A stretch of DNA of 7,441 nt from FEN-1297 sp046704565 (GTDB lineage Bacteria > Bacteroidota > Ignavibacteria > Ignavibacteriales > Ignavibacteriaceae). How positions within the stretch are numbered: the first letter of the stretch is position 1; each line of letters begins with the position of its first letter. The notes under the pieces were generated by a model. It did no database searches and was not told the DNA's origin. It was given only the letters and a program-made list of their open reading frames with translations. Positions 6,273 to 7,441 of this stretch are shown here, one piece after another. The DNA is taken from the NCBI GenBank assembly GCA_046704565.1, contig JBJKRP010000266.1, positions 1 through 7,441 on the forward strand, read 5' to 3'. Position numbers and translations under genes: made by a program.

Positions 6273-7441
6273 TCTTCATTTTCCCGTTAAAATAAAAATC
6301 AAGAACGGTAGCACCGAGCTTTTCAAACTCTTTTCTTTTTTGTGTAGAAGGAAAGCCGTCTTTATTTTGGTAGCCTTCATCGCCTTTCACGGTTAAAAAC
6401 TGATGAGCTGCCAGGACGCAGGCGCCTTTGTAATTTATTTTTTTAAGATATTCATCGAGCCCGGCATTTCCCCTGCAGTGAACTTTTAACGGAACCAACT
6501 CCGGTGTATTGTGCTCGGTGCCGAATGTTATTGTAAAACCGCTTTCATAAAAAAACCGGACGTAATCTTTCAGGATATTAATATCGTTCCTTGCCGGTAT
6601 AAATTCTACATTATAAATTCCGAAGTCAAGAAGTTGTGCAAGTAATCTCTCCTTGCCGTTCTCAAAGTCAGTGAAATTTCCTTTTGCATAATCAAGAAGG
6701 ACCGGGTAAACAGGTATTCCTCCGGCATCAAAAACAATTTCCTTAAATTCATCGACGCTTACAAATGCGCTTCTGTCTTCCGGGACAAAAGCCTTGCCGC
6801 CCGCTTTCAGAAGCTTTGACCTTATTTCGTTTTCAAGTGAAGCGGAATCATCCGGTAAGCTCTCCGGCAGTCTGCCGAAAAGCTTCTCATAAAAATTAAT
6901 TCTGTCTTTATAATTTGGGAAAAGCTCCCCGGCTTTTATCCTGACTGCCTTTGCAAGGTGTCGTTCCCTTACAAGGTTCTTTGCAAGCTTCGATCTGATT
7001 TCTTCAAAAGAAAAATGAAAGTCTGGATTTATAGAATACAGAAGGACATTTATTCTATTTATCATCTCGACTATTTGACTCTCGCCTGCCTGCAGCACGG
7101 TGTTTAATCTTTTTTCATTCCTTCCGCTCGGTTTAGGACTTACGGAGAGACCCTTACCGGTTAAATAAATTCTTCCCGGGTTATTAGGGTCGTTAACCTT
7201 GATATTCTTTTCCTGAAATTCCTTTACCAACCCGATGAATTCAATATTAAAAAGAGGAAATATATTCGCTCCCAAACATTCTCCGGCAAATTCCGAATAC
7301 CCATCGGTAACATTAAAATCGTTTATTCCTAAAACCTTTATACCTTCTTCCTTTGAAAGGCTTACTGCTTGCCCGATGCTTTCGAAGGCACTGAAAGAAT
7401 ACGGCGTGTGGATGTGGGCGTTTACATCCGGTACATTTAAT
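6265..7441 (-). CDS. PHP-domain protein, probable metal-dependent phosphoesterase, 5' end outside window
   Basis: The reading frame stays open to the right edge, so the true start lies beyond 7441; the TTG at 7275 is not the start, because the best motifs are upstream of it. About 391 residues are visible. Near the edge is PHP motif I, AHIHTPYSFSAF (H codons at 7416-7414 and 7410-7408), followed by GINDFNVTDGYSEF, which aligns with motif II (normally TDHN) but has Phe in place of His. Later blocks are FNIEF, GGIPVYP (where many PHP proteins have a His-Pro), GTEHNTPE and AAHQFL. PHP domains are metal-dependent phosphoesterases, including histidinol phosphatase and polymerase-associated domains; this one belongs to a longer form with a helical middle section (roughly residues 115-230 of the visible part). 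No membrane segment is seen. It is the first visible gene of the sugar operon and may remove a phosphate from a sugar phosphate or other pathway intermediate. The substrate is unknown. Confidence 0.85.
   Translation of the reverse strand, partial: LNVPDVNAHIHTPYSFSAFESIGQAVSLSKEEGIKVLGINDFNVTDGYSEFAGECLGANIFPLFNIEFIGLVKEFQEKNIKVNDPNNPGRIYLTGKGLSVSPKPSGRNEKRLNTVLQAGESQIVEMINRINVLLYSINPDFHFSFEEIRSKLAKNLVRERHLAKAVRIKAGELFPNYKDRINFYEKLFGRLPESLPDDSASLENEIRSKLLKAGGKAFVPEDRSAFVSVDEFKEIVFDAGGIPVYPVLLDYAKGNFTDFENGKERLLAQLLDFGIYNVEFIPARNDINILKDYVRFFYESGFTITFGTEHNTPELVPLKVHCRGNAGLDEYLKKINYKGACVLAAHQFLTVKGDEGYQNKDGFPSTQKRKEFEKLGATVLDFYFNGKMKNG

Noticed and set aside
7273..7275. TTG as the start codon of the PHP-domain gene
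   Set aside because: The metal-binding HIH motif and the motif II region are encoded in the same frame between 7275 and the right edge, so the gene begins beyond 7441.

Overview
This window looks like a carbohydrate-catabolism locus from a bacterium of moderate to low GC content. I favour the Bacteroidota/Ignavibacteriota side of the tree, because the ribosome binding sites are weak, the sugar genes are tightly packed, and the PHP-domain protein resembles a family I associate with those groups. No rRNA, tRNA or other phylogenetic marker is present, so this placement is inference.

Layout: two gene blocks converge. On the left, bases 1-1753 (+ strand) hold one long gene that was already open at the left edge. 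It encodes a kinase-fold (APH/choline-kinase-like) domain fused to a HAD phosphatase-like domain. A 151-base gap (1754-1904) follows, with one weak hairpin that could end transcription of the opposing operon. The rest is one minus-strand operon, read from right to left: a PHP-domain protein that runs off the right edge (6265-7441); an SDR dehydrogenase of the sorbitol-6-phosphate dehydrogenase type with an unusual N-terminal extension (5100-6272, overlapping the PHP gene by 8 bases); a medium-chain zinc dehydrogenase of the L-sorbose-1-phosphate reductase type (3786-5063); and L-fucose isomerase FucI (1905-3719). The two inner gaps are short. One (5064-5099) consists almost entirely of five 7-base tandem repeat units lying where the ribosome binding site should be. 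The other (3720-3785) is AT-rich and contains three dyad symmetries.

How the genes may work together: FucI converts L-fucose to L-fuculose and also accepts D-arabinose and, in known enzymes, related sugars. The SorE-like and SrlD/SorD-like pair resembles the two steps that move a ketone from C2 to C5 of a ketose phosphate in L-sorbose catabolism (L-sorbose-1-P to D-glucitol-6-P to D-fructose-6-P). No fuculokinase (FucK) or fuculose-1-phosphate aldolase (FucA) is visible here. The combination could therefore be a non-standard route for fucose or a related sugar, in which a ketose phosphate is reduced and re-oxidised before cleavage. This is the most interesting hypothesis in the window and it is inference only. 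The missing kinase and aldolase may simply lie to the right of 7441. No mobile element, CRISPR array or RNA gene was seen.
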